Shown piece after piece: positions 47,560-57,683 of a DNA stretch of 64,000 nucleotides (within the stretch, counting starts at the first letter, position 1; each line of letters opens with the position of its first letter). This DNA is from Streptomyces liangshanensis (GTDB lineage: Bacteria; Actinomycetota; Actinomycetes; Streptomycetales; Streptomycetaceae). The notes below the pieces were generated by a model. The model searched no databases and was not told the origin of the DNA. It saw only the letters and a program-made list of their open reading frames with translations. Both the position numbers and the translations under genes were made by a program. The stretch is from contig NZ_CP050177.1 in the NCBI RefSeq assembly GCF_011694815.1, positions 6,207,501 to 6,271,500 on the forward strand, written 5' to 3'.

Positions 47560-49308
47560 ATGACCGGGACCACCACGGCCGCGGCGCGGTCGCGCGCCGC
47601 CGTCGGCGGTGCCAACCGCTGGGTCGTCCTGGTCGTCCTCTGCGTCAGCCTGCTGCTGGTCGCGCTCGACGCGACCGTCCTGCACGTGGCCGTCCCCTCC
47701 GTCACCGAGGACCTGCACCCCAGCGGCGTCCAGCTCCTCTGGATCGTGGACGCCTACCCGCTGGTCTGCGCCGCGCTGCTGATCCTCTTCGGCACCCTCG
47801 GCGACCGCATAGGGCGCCGGCGCGTCCTCCTGCTCGGGTACGGGTTCTTCGCCGCCGCTTCTGCCGTCGCCGCCTTCTCGGACTCGCCCATGGTGCTGAT
47901 CGGGGCCCGCGCCCTGCTCGGCGTCGGCGGCGCGATGATCATGCCGGCCACCCTCTCCATCCTCCGCGCGGTCTTCCCCGACCGGCGCGAGCGGGCGGTG
48001 GCCATCGGGGTGTGGACGGCGGTCGCCGCGGTCGGCGCCGCCGTCGGACCCGTCCTCGGCGGCTTCCTCGTCGAGCACTTCTGGTGGGGCTCGGTCTTCC
48101 TGATCAACCTCCCGCTGCTGGCCGTCATCCTGCCGCTCGGCCGCCTGGTGCTCCCCGAGTCCAAGGGCAGCTCCGACGGCCCCTGGGACGTGCTCGGCGC
48201 CCTGATGGCGGCGGCGGGCGTGCTCGGCCTCGTCTTCGGCGTGAAACGCCTCGGCGCCGGCGAGCACCCCCTCGGCCTCGCGACCCTCGTACCGCTCTGC
48301 GCCGGAGCCGCCCTGCTGGTCCTCTTCGTACGGAGGCAGCGCCGCCGCGCCAACCCGCTGATCGACATGCGCATGTTCGCCAGGCCCACCTTCTCCGTCT
48401 CCATCGGCTGCATCGTCCTCGCGATGCTCGCGCTGGTCGGCCTGGAGCTGATCGCCGTCCAGTACCTCCAGCTCGTGCTGGGGCTCAGCCCGCTGGAGAC
48501 CGGGCTGCGGCTCCTGCCGCTCACCTTCGCCGCGATGGCCGCGGGCGCCACCGGATCGCTCACCCTGCGCCGGGTGGGCCCCCGCCGGATGGTGTCCGGG
48601 GGCTTCGTCCTCACCGCCGCCGCCGTCCTGCTCCTCGTGATGATGGGCCAGCACGACCGGCCGGGCCTGCTGACCGCCGCCTTCGTCCTGCTCGGCTTCG
48701 GGGTGCAGTCCACGCTCTTCGGCGCCTACGAGTCGATGCTCAGCGAGGCCCCCGCCGAACAGGCCGGCGGGGCCGCCGCCATAGGCGAGACGTCGTACCA
48801 ACTGGGCGCGGGCATGGGCATCGCCCTGCTCGGCAGCGTGATGAACGCGTCCTACGCGCCCGCCATGTCCTCCGTGAAGGGCGTCCGCAAGGCGGACGGC
48901 ACGGCCGCCTCCCAGTCCCTGGGCGAGGCCTACCAGGTCGCGAACCGGCTGGGCGGACCCGCCGGCGACTCCCTGCGCAGCGCCGCCCGCCACGCGTACG
49001 TGCACGGTCTCCACGTCACCCTGCTGGTCAGCGCCGGCCTGCTGCTCCTCGGGGCCCTCGCCGCCCTGCGGCTGCCCCGGATCATGGAGTGCGCGGCGCC
49101 CGGCGCCGACACCGCCGCCGGGACACCCGAGGCGGTGGCCGTCCCGGCGGCCGCGATACCGGAACAGCGGCCGCGGGAGCGTCACGTACCGGACCTGCGC
49201 AAGGCCGCCGCGTCCCGCGCCCCGGCCGACCGGGCCGAGCCACCGGGGAAGCAGCAGCCCGCGCCCGGCCGGCGGACCGCCCTGGTACCCCGCGGCCCGT
49301 CCCGCTGA
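47560..49308 (+). CDS. MFS transporter, DHA2 (EmrB/QacA) family
   Basis: A 582-residue proton-driven exporter with 14 predicted helices. Motifs: LVALDATVLHVAVPSVTEDL (motif D1), LFGTLGDRIGRRRVLLLGYGFF (motif A), GARALLGVGGAMIMPATLSILRAVFPDRRERA, and WTAVAAVGAAVGPVLGGFLVEHFWWGSVFLINLP (motif C). The last 80 residues are a hydrophilic cytoplasmic tail rich in Ala, Pro and Arg. ATG 47560 has GGGAGG 7 bases upstream. A palindromic operator candidate lies upstream, but no regulator gene is adjacent. Confidence 0.94.
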   Translation: MTGTTTAAARSRAAVGGANRWVVLVVLCVSLLLVALDATVLHVAVPSVTEDLHPSGVQLLWIVDAYPLVCAALLILFGTLGDRIGRRRVLLLGYGFFAAASAVAAFSDSPMVLIGARALLGVGGAMIMPATLSILRAVFPDRRERAVAIGVWTAVAAVGAAVGPVLGGFLVEHFWWGSVFLINLPLLAVILPLGRLVLPESKGSSDGPWDVLGALMAAAGVLGLVFGVKRLGAGEHPLGLATLVPLCAGAALLVLFVRRQRRRANPLIDMRMFARPTFSVSIGCIVLAMLALVGLELIAVQYLQLVLGLSPLETGLRLLPLTFAAMAAGATGSLTLRRVGPRRMVSGGFVLTAAAVLLLVMMGQHDRPGLLTAAFVLLGFGVQSTLFGAYESMLSEAPAEQAGGAAAIGETSYQLGAGMGIALLGSVMNASYAPAMSSVKGVRKADGTAASQSLGEAYQVANRLGGPAGDSLRSAARHAYVHGLHVTLLVSAGLLLLGALAALRLPRIMECAAPGADTAAGTPEAVAVPAAAIPEQRPRERHVPDLRKAAASRAPADRAEPPGKQQPAPGRRTALVPRGPSR

Positions 49309-49454
49309 CGCCCGGCCCGCCGACGGCCCGTCCCACGGGTGGCGGCCCGTCCCACGGGCGTTGCGGTCGCCGCGGCGGCGCCGTAACGTCTGCGCCGAGC
49401 CGCAACTAACACCGCTAGTTTCATGAGCCGCGCGAGCCGCCGGAGGCAGCCCCC

Positions 49455-50642
<1,188 letters not shown>

Positions 50643-50699
50643 TCCGGGAGGTTCCCGGACGAAACCGGACAGGCCCGGGCGGACCGGTGCGCGCCCCGC

Positions 50700-51131
50700 T
50701 CAGCTCTGGTTGAAGAAGCCGTCCTGCGCGCGCCCCGCGGGGTCGCCGCTGACGATCTCGGTGTCGGCGGGGGTCAGCAGGAAGACCCGCGTGGCGACCC
50801 GCTCGATCGAACCGCGCAGTCCGAAGGCCAGCCCGGCGGCGAAGTCCACGACCCGCTTGGCGTCGGAGGGCTCCATGGCGGTGAGGTTCATGATGACCGG
50901 GGTGCCGGCCCGGAAGAGCTCGCCGATGTGCCGGGCGTCCCGGAAGCCGTCCGGGGAGACCGTGGCGATCCTGCGGTCCTCGGGAACGGCCTGGGAAGCG
51001 ACCCGCGCCCGGGGGTCGGTCTTCCAGGTGTCGTCGCTCTCCGCACCCTCGGCGTACTCGTCGTCGTAGTAACGCTCGTCGTTGTCCTCGACGAGGCCCA
51101 GCCAAGCACTCGCCTTGCGCACCGATCCCAT
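50700..51131 (-). CDS. SepF-like cell-division protein
   Basis: A 143-residue SepF-domain protein. The acidic N-terminal part ([17 protein letters not shown]) is followed by the SepF fold: [65 protein letters not shown]. SepF anchors FtsZ to the membrane; streptomycetes have extra SepF-like proteins besides the one in the division cluster, and this is one of those, since no division genes adjoin it. ATG 51131 with GAGGAGG at good distance. Confidence 0.9.
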   Translation of the reverse strand: MGSVRKASAWLGLVEDNDERYYDDEYAEGAESDDTWKTDPRARVASQAVPEDRRIATVSPDGFRDARHIGELFRAGTPVIMNLTAMEPSDAKRVVDFAAGLAFGLRGSIERVATRVFLLTPADTEIVSGDPAGRAQDGFFNQS

Positions 51132-51407
51132 GGACGCCTCCTCTCACCGCGGTCACTAGTGGTTCCGCACTCCCTATGGTCGACCATGATGCGGATTCCG
51201 CGCCAAGGGGATAGCCGCCGCACAGGGGATTCGTGACGGTACTGGTGCAGAAGATGTGGCGGTTCGTCAAGGTTCCTCCTGCGTACGGGCCCTGAGGCGG
51301 TGCAAAATATGACGTTCCGGCCAGATGGGTGACGCGGGGGTCGTACGGGTGAACGGGGGGTCGATACGATGCTCTGCGCACAGACGAACGACTCCGGGGG
51401 GACCGTC

Positions 51408-52526
51408 GTGTTCGGGATCGTCAGACCATGCACACACCGCCTCACCGACGGCCTCAAGGCCGAGTGGACGGCCCATCTCTGCGGAATGTGCCTCGCACTT
51501 CGCTCCGACCACGGACAGCTGTCCCGGGTCGTCACCAACTACGACGGCCTGATCGTCTCGGTCCTGACGGAGGCTCAGACCGGACCCGACCCGGCCCGGC
51601 GGCGCACCGCGGGCCCCTGTCCGCTGCGCGGCATGCGGACCGCGCCGGTCGCCCGGGGGGAGGGCGCGCGCCTCGCCGCCGCCGTCTCACTGGTCCTGGC
51701 GTCGGCGAAGGTACGGGACCACGTGGCCGACGGGGACGGGCTGTTGAAGCGCAAGCCGCTGGCCGCCGCCGCGCGCCGGGTCGCCACCGGCTGGGACCGG
51801 GCGGGCGCCCGCACCGGCGCGCGGCTGGGATTCGACACGTCCGTCCTGGTCGACGCCGTCGACCGGCAGCAGGGCATCGAGGCCCTCGCCGGTCCCGGCA
51901 CCGCGCTGCCGGCCGTCACCGAGCCGACCGAGACGGCGACCGGCGCCGCCTTCGCGCACACCGCCGTCCTCGCGGGCCGGCCGGGCAACCGCGCGCCGCT
52001 GACCGAGGCCGGACGGCTCTTCGGACGGCTCGCCCATCTGCTGGACGCCGTGGAGGACCAGGAAACCGACGCAGCGTCAGGAGCCTGGAACCCGCTGACC
52101 GCGACCGGTACGAGCAGGGCGGAGGCCCGCAGGCTCGCCGACGACGCCGTGCGCGGCGTCCGTCTCGCCCTGCGGGACGCGGAGTTCGCCGACGGCCGGC
52201 TCGCGCACGTCCTGCTCGCCCACGAACTGCGCGTGTCCGTGGACCGGGCGTTCGGCACGACGGCGTGCGCGCACCCCACGACGGGTACGCCGCAGGGGCC
52301 GCACCCCGGGCCGCCCCGGCCCGGACCGCGCGGGTTCCTGGCCGGCTGCGCGGCCTTCGTCGGCCTGTGCTGCACCTGCCGGATGTGCTGCGCGGAGAGC
52401 TACGAGGGCCCGTGGTCACGCAAGGACCGGGAGGGCATCTGCCGTGACTGTGACTGCGACTGCTGTGACTGCTGCAACTGCGATTGCGACTGTTGTGGAT
52501 GTGACGGCTGCGGCTGCGACTGCTGA
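51408..52526 (+). CDS. DUF5685 family protein with Cys/Asp-rich tail
   Basis: A 372-residue protein. The start VFGIVRPCTHRLTDGLKAEWTAHLCGMCLALRSDHG, with three cysteines, is the family signature, followed by a mostly helical body. After a Pro-rich hinge (about residue 305) comes FVGLCCTCRMCCAESYEG and finally a tail of alternating Cys and Asp (GICRDCDCDCCDCCNCDCD ...), with about 16 cysteines in the last 27 residues. The family has no proven role; the tail suggests metal binding. GTG 51408 lies 5 bases after GGGGGGA. Divergent from the SepF-like gene. Confidence 0.87.
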   Translation: MFGIVRPCTHRLTDGLKAEWTAHLCGMCLALRSDHGQLSRVVTNYDGLIVSVLTEAQTGPDPARRRTAGPCPLRGMRTAPVARGEGARLAAAVSLVLASAKVRDHVADGDGLLKRKPLAAAARRVATGWDRAGARTGARLGFDTSVLVDAVDRQQGIEALAGPGTALPAVTEPTETATGAAFAHTAVLAGRPGNRAPLTEAGRLFGRLAHLLDAVEDQETDAASGAWNPLTATGTSRAEARRLADDAVRGVRLALRDAEFADGRLAHVLLAHELRVSVDRAFGTTACAHPTTGTPQGPHPGPPRPGPRGFLAGCAAFVGLCCTCRMCCAESYEGPWSRKDREGICRDCDCDCCDCCNCDCDCCGCDGCGCDC

Positions 52527-52925
52527 CCGGACGGGCCGGAGGAGGAGAGCGGGAAAGCGGGAGCGAGGGGGGTGACGCGGGGAACGACGCATGTGAAGGC
52601 ACGCGGGAGACGGCGGACGAGCGCCGGTGGTACGGAGGCCGTGCAGGGCGTCAGCTCAACAGGACGAGGACCACACTCGACCGAAGTCGATGTGGGAGCG
52701 GGTGACCAGCCACTGCTGCGCATACATGTGCCAAGTGGAACAGGCATCCGTTTGCGCGTCAACCGAGTACCCCCGGAGGCCCGGAGTGTGGACAAGCTTG
52801 ACAGCGGACCGTACGGAGCCCTTAGCCTCGGGGCTGTGAGTGGACCCCGCTGAGGGGCTCGGTCCACCCGCGTCAGCCGTGAAGGCACATCCCGTGTTCG
52901 ATCCCTGTATCCACGGAGCCTTCGC
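52527..52925. other. Leader region of the flavin-monooxygenase operon
   Basis: 399 bases without a recognised gene. It contains a Cys-rich short frame (52690-52839, starting MWERVTSHCCAYMCQ) with no ribosome site, a candidate promoter (next entry), and a short hairpin GTGGACC/GGTCCAC (52840-52846 with 52861-52867). No known riboswitch consensus was found. Confidence 0.45.
52798..52828 (+). promoter_or_regulatory. Candidate promoter of the FAD-LLM operon
   Basis: A consensus TTGACA (52798-52803) is followed after 18-19 bases by TTAGCCT (TAGCCT 52823-52828), about 97 bases before the ATG at 52926. Confidence 0.55.
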
Positions 52926-55178
52926 ATGCCTGTGCCCTCGCACCCCACCCGTACCCCCGCCCTGACCCGGTCCGTCGTCGTGGTCGGCGCGGGTCCGCGC
53001 GGCACGGGGTTCCTCGAACGGTTCGCCGCCAACGCGCCCGCCCTGTACGACGGACGGCCGCTCGACATCCACCTCGTCGACCCGTTCCCCCCGGGCGGCG
53101 GCCGGATATGGCGCCGCGCGCAGTCGCCGCTCCTCTGGATGAACTCGATGGCCGAGGACGTCACCATGTTCACCGACGACTCCGTGCTGCTCGACGGCCC
53201 CGTCACCGAAGGGCCCGCCCTCCACGAATGGGCACGGGACGTGGGGGAGGGCAGGGCCGGCCTCTCCGAGGAGACCGTGCGCGCCGACCCGGGACTGCGC
53301 GCCGAGATAACGGCCCTGAGCGGCCAGGCCTTTCCCAGCAGGCGGGTGCAGAGCGCCTACCTGAGCTGGGTGTACGAGCGGACGGTGGCCGCCCTCCCGC
53401 CCGGCGTCACCCTGCACCGCCACCCGACCCGCGCCCTGCGCGTCGGCGGACCGCGCGACGGCAGGCAGAGCGTCTGGCTGGAGGACCGCACCGAACCGCT
53501 CCCCGCCGACCTGGTGGTCCTGACCCTCGGGCATCTCGACGCCGAACCGGAGCCCGAGCACGTGGAACTGGCGGCGTTCGCCCGGCGGCACGGGCTGGTG
53601 CACGTACCGCCCGACTTCACCGCCGACAGCGACCTGTCCGCCCTGCCCGCCGGCGAACCGGTGATCGTGCGCGGCTTCGGCCTCGCCTTCGTGGACCTCA
53701 TGGTGCTGCTCACCGAGGGCCGCGGCGGGCGCTACTCCGAGGCGCCGGAGGGGGAGGGGGCCAGTGAGGAGCTGGTCTACCACCCCTCCGGGCGGGAGCC
53801 GGTGCTGTACGTGGGGTCGCGGCGCGGTGTCCCGTACCACTCCAAGCTCGGGTACGGCCTGACCGGCGAGAGACCGCCGCTGCCGCGCTTCCTCGGGCCC
53901 GGCCAGATCGACGAGCTGCTCCGCCTGCCCCGGCCGCTCGACTTCCGGCGCGACGTCCGGCCCCTGGTCGACAAGGAGCTGGGCTTCGCCCACTACCACC
54001 GGCTCTTCACCGCCCACCCCGAGCGCACCCGCATGGCCTGGACCGACTTCGAGGAGAAGTACGCCGCCGCCGCGCCCGGCAGTCCGGAGCTGGACGCCCT
54101 CACGGCCGCCGCCGTGCCCGACCCCGCCGACCGGCTCGACCTCGCCCTCCTCGACCGCCCGCTGGCCGGGGTGACCTTCGCGTCGCACGAGGCGCTCCAG
54201 GACGGGCTGCGCGCCTACGTCACCGCCGACCTCGCGCGCCGCCACGACCCGGCCCACAGCGCCGACCTCGCCGTGTTCTTCGGACTGCTCTCCGTCTACG
54301 TGCAGTTGACCCGGCTCGGCGACCTCGGGGACCTGGGCGGCCAGTGGCACGGCTTCTTCAGCTACCTCGCCTCGGGGCCGCCGGGACCCCGGCTGCGCCA
54401 GCTCCTCGCCCTGTCCCGGGCCGGGATCGTCCGCTTCCTCGGCGCCGACACCACGGTCGAGGCCGACGAGCGGAACGGCGTCTTCCGGGCGGGTGGCGCG
54501 TCCGTGCCCGGCCACCACGTCGAGGCGCGCGCCCTGGTCGAGGCCCGGCTCCCCGACCCGTCGCCCGAGCGCACCCGCAGCCCGCTGCTGCGCGCGCTGT
54601 ACGAGGAGGGGGCCGCCGCCACCTCCGCCGGGCTGGTCCGGGTCGACCCCGGCGACGGGCGGCTCGTCGAGAGCGACGGGCGCCCGCACCCGCGCCGCTT
54701 CGCGCTGGGCCCGTACACGACCGCGCGCTCCAGCGGCGCCTTCACCCGCCCCCGTACCGGCGGCCCCGCCTTCCGCCAGAACGACGACGTCGCCCGCGCG
54801 ATCCTGTCCTTCCTGCGCAACCCGGCGGACGACCGAGACCCGGCGGACGACCGAGACCCGGCCGACGACCGGGACCCCGCGGACCGACCGAATCCCACCG
54901 GCCACCGGGATCCCACCGACCACCCGGACCCCGTCGGCCACCACGACCCGGGGGACGACCGGGAACCGGCCGACCACCGGGAACCCACCTACGGCGGGGA
55001 CACCACCGACCACCGGGACCTGGCCGACGACCGGGATCCCACCGACCACCAGGACCCGGCCGGCCACAGGGATCCCGTCGGCGACCCGGACCCGGCCGAT
55101 CACCCGGACCCAGCCGGCCACCACGACCCGGGGGACGCCGGCCGTACCGGTCGTCCGCGGGTGGGGTCCGGCTCCTGA
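52926..55178 (+). CDS. FAD/NAD(P)-binding protein with repetitive acidic tail
   Basis: A 750-residue protein. Residues 17-200 are an FAD/NAD(P)-binding Rossmann domain of the NAD_binding_9 type (VVVVGAGPRGTGFLERF; then PGGGRIWRRAQSPLLWMNSM), and the middle includes GEPVIVRGFGLAFVDLMVLLTEGRGG. The conserved body ends near residue 630 (PAFRQNDDVARAILSFLRN). The last 115 residues are a degenerate repeat of Asp-Arg-Asp-Pro-Ala-Asp and His-Asp-Pro units. It heads an operon with two LLM flavin monooxygenases and may supply oxidoreductase activity or N-hydroxylation. ATG 52926 with CGGAG 8 bases upstream. Confidence 0.86.
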   Translation: MPVPSHPTRTPALTRSVVVVGAGPRGTGFLERFAANAPALYDGRPLDIHLVDPFPPGGGRIWRRAQSPLLWMNSMAEDVTMFTDDSVLLDGPVTEGPALHEWARDVGEGRAGLSEETVRADPGLRAEITALSGQAFPSRRVQSAYLSWVYERTVAALPPGVTLHRHPTRALRVGGPRDGRQSVWLEDRTEPLPADLVVLTLGHLDAEPEPEHVELAAFARRHGLVHVPPDFTADSDLSALPAGEPVIVRGFGLAFVDLMVLLTEGRGGRYSEAPEGEGASEELVYHPSGREPVLYVGSRRGVPYHSKLGYGLTGERPPLPRFLGPGQIDELLRLPRPLDFRRDVRPLVDKELGFAHYHRLFTAHPERTRMAWTDFEEKYAAAAPGSPELDALTAAAVPDPADRLDLALLDRPLAGVTFASHEALQDGLRAYVTADLARRHDPAHSADLAVFFGLLSVYVQLTRLGDLGDLGGQWHGFFSYLASGPPGPRLRQLLALSRAGIVRFLGADTTVEADERNGVFRAGGASVPGHHVEARALVEARLPDPSPERTRSPLLRALYEEGAAATSAGLVRVDPGDGRLVESDGRPHPRRFALGPYTTARSSGAFTRPRTGGPAFRQNDDVARAILSFLRNPADDRDPADDRDPADDRDPADRPNPTGHRDPTDHPDPVGHHDPGDDREPADHREPTYGGDTTDHRDLADDRDPTDHQDPAGHRDPVGDPDPADHPDPAGHHDPGDAGRTGRPRVGSGS
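54826..55143 (+). repeat. Degenerate 15-18-bp tandem repeats in the 3' end of the FAD-protein gene
   Basis: About twenty units around GACGACCGGGACCC / CACCGGGACCC encode (D/H)-(D/H)-(R/P)-D-P-(A/T). The first three units (GACGACCGAGACCCGGCG type) are nearly identical, indicating recent slippage. Confidence 0.8.
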
Positions 55179-55261
55179 CCCGCCGCCGTCCGAACCGACG
55201 CCGCGTGCCCCGCTGTTGCCCGGCCGGGCGCAGCCCCCCCCGAAGCTGAGAGGCCCTGACA

Positions 55262-56335
55262 TTGCCCGCCACCCGACCCCTGCATCTCGCCGCCGAGATC
55301 GGCGGTCCGCCGCGGTACGACGCCGCCGATTACGTCGCCCTCGCCCGCCTCGCCGAGCGCGGCGCCCTCGACTTCGTCACCCTCCAGGACTCGTTCACGC
55401 GGCCCGGCCTCGACGCGCTCGCCGTCCTGGCCCGGGTCGCCCCGGCCACCGAGCGGATCGGGCTGGTCGCGACGGTCACCACCACCCACACCGAGCCGTT
55501 CCACGTCTCCTCCGCCGTCGCCACCCTGGACTGGGTGAGCCGCGGCCGGGCCGGCTGGGTGGTCGACGTGTCGACCACCCCCGCGCAGGCCCGGCTCTTC
55601 GGCCGCCGCCACGCGGCGCCCCCCGAGGCCCTGTGGCGGGAGGCCGGCGAGGTCGCCGAGGTGGCGGCGCGGCTGTGGGACAGCTGGGAGGACGACGCCG
55701 AGATCCGCGACACGTCGACAGGGCGCTTCGTCGACCGGGACAAGCTCCACCATGTCGACTTCGAGGGCGGCATGTTCACCGTCCGGGGCCCGGCGATCGT
55801 GCCGAGGCCCCCGCAGGGCCACCCGGTCACCGTCGTGGACGCGGCCGGCGAGCACAGCGAGGAGACCGCCGCGCGCCACGCGGACGTCGTCCTCATCCGG
55901 GCCACCCGCCCGGAGGAGGCGGCCGCGATCCGCGAGCGGCTCCGCGCCCGCGCCGCCGCCCACGGCCGGCGCCCCGACGCCCTGCGGGTCCTCGCCGCCC
56001 TCACGGTCAACCTCGGCGACGGCGAACGCCCCGCGGAACCGGGGCTGGAGAGCGCGCCCCGTACCACCGGCGGCGCCGGCGGACCCTACTACCGCGGCGG
56101 CCCCGTCGACCTCGCCGAACTCATCGCCGGCTGGCACCGGGGCGGCGCCGTCGACGGCTTCCACGTCGCCCCCGAGGAACCGGCCCGCGACCTCGAACGG
56201 GTCGTCAACGGAACGGTCGCGCTGCTCCAGCACCGCAGCCGGTTCCGCACCTTCTACCCGGGCGGCACCCTCCGCGAGCACCTGGGCCTGACCCGCCCCG
56301 CCAACCGGTACGCCCACGCCGGGGGAGCCTCATGA
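55262..56335 (+). CDS. LLM-class flavin-dependent monooxygenase (first of two)
   Basis: A 357-residue luciferase-like TIM-barrel protein that uses FMNH2 and oxygen. Family landmarks: LHLAAEIGG, ARLAERGALDFVTLQDSF, RIGLVATVTTTHTEPFHVSSAVATLDWVSRGRAGW and VPRPPQGHPVTVVDAAG. It is the shorter, more diverged of the pair. TTG start with GAGAGG upstream. Its stop overlaps the next ATG (ATGA). The substrate is unknown; NtaA/SsuD/DszA relatives oxidise amines or organosulfur compounds. Confidence 0.9.
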   Translation: MPATRPLHLAAEIGGPPRYDAADYVALARLAERGALDFVTLQDSFTRPGLDALAVLARVAPATERIGLVATVTTTHTEPFHVSSAVATLDWVSRGRAGWVVDVSTTPAQARLFGRRHAAPPEALWREAGEVAEVAARLWDSWEDDAEIRDTSTGRFVDRDKLHHVDFEGGMFTVRGPAIVPRPPQGHPVTVVDAAGEHSEETAARHADVVLIRATRPEEAAAIRERLRARAAAHGRRPDALRVLAALTVNLGDGERPAEPGLESAPRTTGGAGGPYYRGGPVDLAELIAGWHRGGAVDGFHVAPEEPARDLERVVNGTVALLQHRSRFRTFYPGGTLREHLGLTRPANRYAHAGGAS

Positions 56336-57678
56336 CCACCGGAGCCCCCGGTCCGACGGCCCCCGCCGGCCGCAGGACCGTCCACCTCGCCGCCCACTTC
56401 CCCGGCGTCAACAGCACCACCGTCTGGGCCGACCCCCGCGCGGAGTCGCAGATCGCGTTCTCCTCCTTCGAACGGCTGGCCCGCACCGCCGAACGCGGCC
56501 TGTTCGACTTCTTCTTCCTCGCCGAGGGACTGCGGCTGCGCGAACACAAGGGCCGCATCCACGACCTGGACGTCGTCGGCCGGCCCGAGTCGCTCACCGT
56601 CCTCAACGCCCTCGCCGCCGTCACCGACCGGCTCGGCCTCGCCGCCACCGTCAACGCCACCTTCAACGAGCCCTTCGAACTCGCCCGCAGGCTCGCCACC
56701 CTCGACCGCCTCAGCGAGGGCCGCGCCGCCTGGAACGTGGTGACCTCGTCCGACGCCTTCACCGGGGAGAACTTCCGGCGCGGCGGCTACCTCGACCGCG
56801 CCGACCGCTACACCAGGGCCGCCGAGTTCGTCGCCACCGCCCGCGAACTCTGGGACTCCTGGACCCCGGCCACGCCCGCCTCCCCGTACGGCGTCCCGCG
56901 CCCCTTCGCGCACACGGGCCGGCACTTCGAGATCGAGGGCGAGTTCACCGTCCCCCGCTCCCCGCAGGGCCACCCCGTCGTCATCCAGGCCGGTGACTCC
57001 GAGGAGGGCAGGGAGTTCGCCGCCGCCACCGCCGACGTCGTCTTCAGCCGCCACAGCACCCTGGAGGCGGGCCGCGCCTTCTACGCCGACACCAAGGCCC
57101 GGCTGGCGCGCCACGGCAGGCGGCCCGCCGACCTCAAGATCATGCCCGGCGCGACCTACGTCCTCGGCGACACCGACGCCGAGGCCCAGGAACACGCCGC
57201 CGAGATCCGCCGCCAACAGGTTTCCCCGCAGAACGCCCTCCTCGCCCTCGAACGCGTCTGGGGCCGCGACCTCTCCGCGTACGACCCCGAAGGACCGCTC
57301 CCGGACATCGACCCCGACCCCGCCGCCGTCATCGCCCAGGGCCGGGTGACCGACGGCGACCCGCTCGCCGTCGCCGCGCGCTGGCGCGCCCTGTCCGAGG
57401 CCAAGGGGCTCTCCATCCGGGGGACGGTCATCGAGACCACCGCCCGGCAGACCTTCGTCGGCAGCCCCCGGACGGTCGCCGAGGCGCTCGACACGTTCGT
57501 CCAGCGGGAGGCGGCCGACGGCTTCATCCTCATTCCCCATCTCACCCCGGGCGGCCTGGACGACTTCGTCGACCGGGTCGTACCGCTGCTCCAGGAACGC
57601 GGTGTCTTCCGCACGGAGTACGCGGGGACCACCCTGCGGTCCCACCTGGGGCTTCCCGACCCCGTCCGGAAAGGCTGA
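56332..57678 (+). CDS. LLM-class flavin-dependent monooxygenase, NtaA/SnaA/DszA family
   Basis: A 448-residue full-length member of the NtaA/DszA group. Diagnostic segments are HLAAHFPGVNSTTVWADPRAESQIAFSSFERLARTAERGLFDFFFLAEGLR, the flavin-site phrase RAAWNVVTSSDAFTGENFRRGG, and SPQGHPVVIQAGDSEEGREFAA. It should work with a separate flavin reductase on a sulfur- or nitrogen-containing substrate. Coupled by overlap to the first LLM gene; the DUF1684 gene starts 5 bases after it. Confidence 0.93.
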   Translation: MTTGAPGPTAPAGRRTVHLAAHFPGVNSTTVWADPRAESQIAFSSFERLARTAERGLFDFFFLAEGLRLREHKGRIHDLDVVGRPESLTVLNALAAVTDRLGLAATVNATFNEPFELARRLATLDRLSEGRAAWNVVTSSDAFTGENFRRGGYLDRADRYTRAAEFVATARELWDSWTPATPASPYGVPRPFAHTGRHFEIEGEFTVPRSPQGHPVVIQAGDSEEGREFAAATADVVFSRHSTLEAGRAFYADTKARLARHGRRPADLKIMPGATYVLGDTDAEAQEHAAEIRRQQVSPQNALLALERVWGRDLSAYDPEGPLPDIDPDPAAVIAQGRVTDGDPLAVAARWRALSEAKGLSIRGTVIETTARQTFVGSPRTVAEALDTFVQREAADGFILIPHLTPGGLDDFVDRVVPLLQERGVFRTEYAGTTLRSHLGLPDPVRKG

Positions 57679-57683
57679 CCAGC

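Noticed and set aside
52840..52925. SAM or other riboswitch before the monooxygenase operon
   Set aside because: Only a short hairpin is present; none of the conserved SAM-I or other riboswitch core bases are visible.
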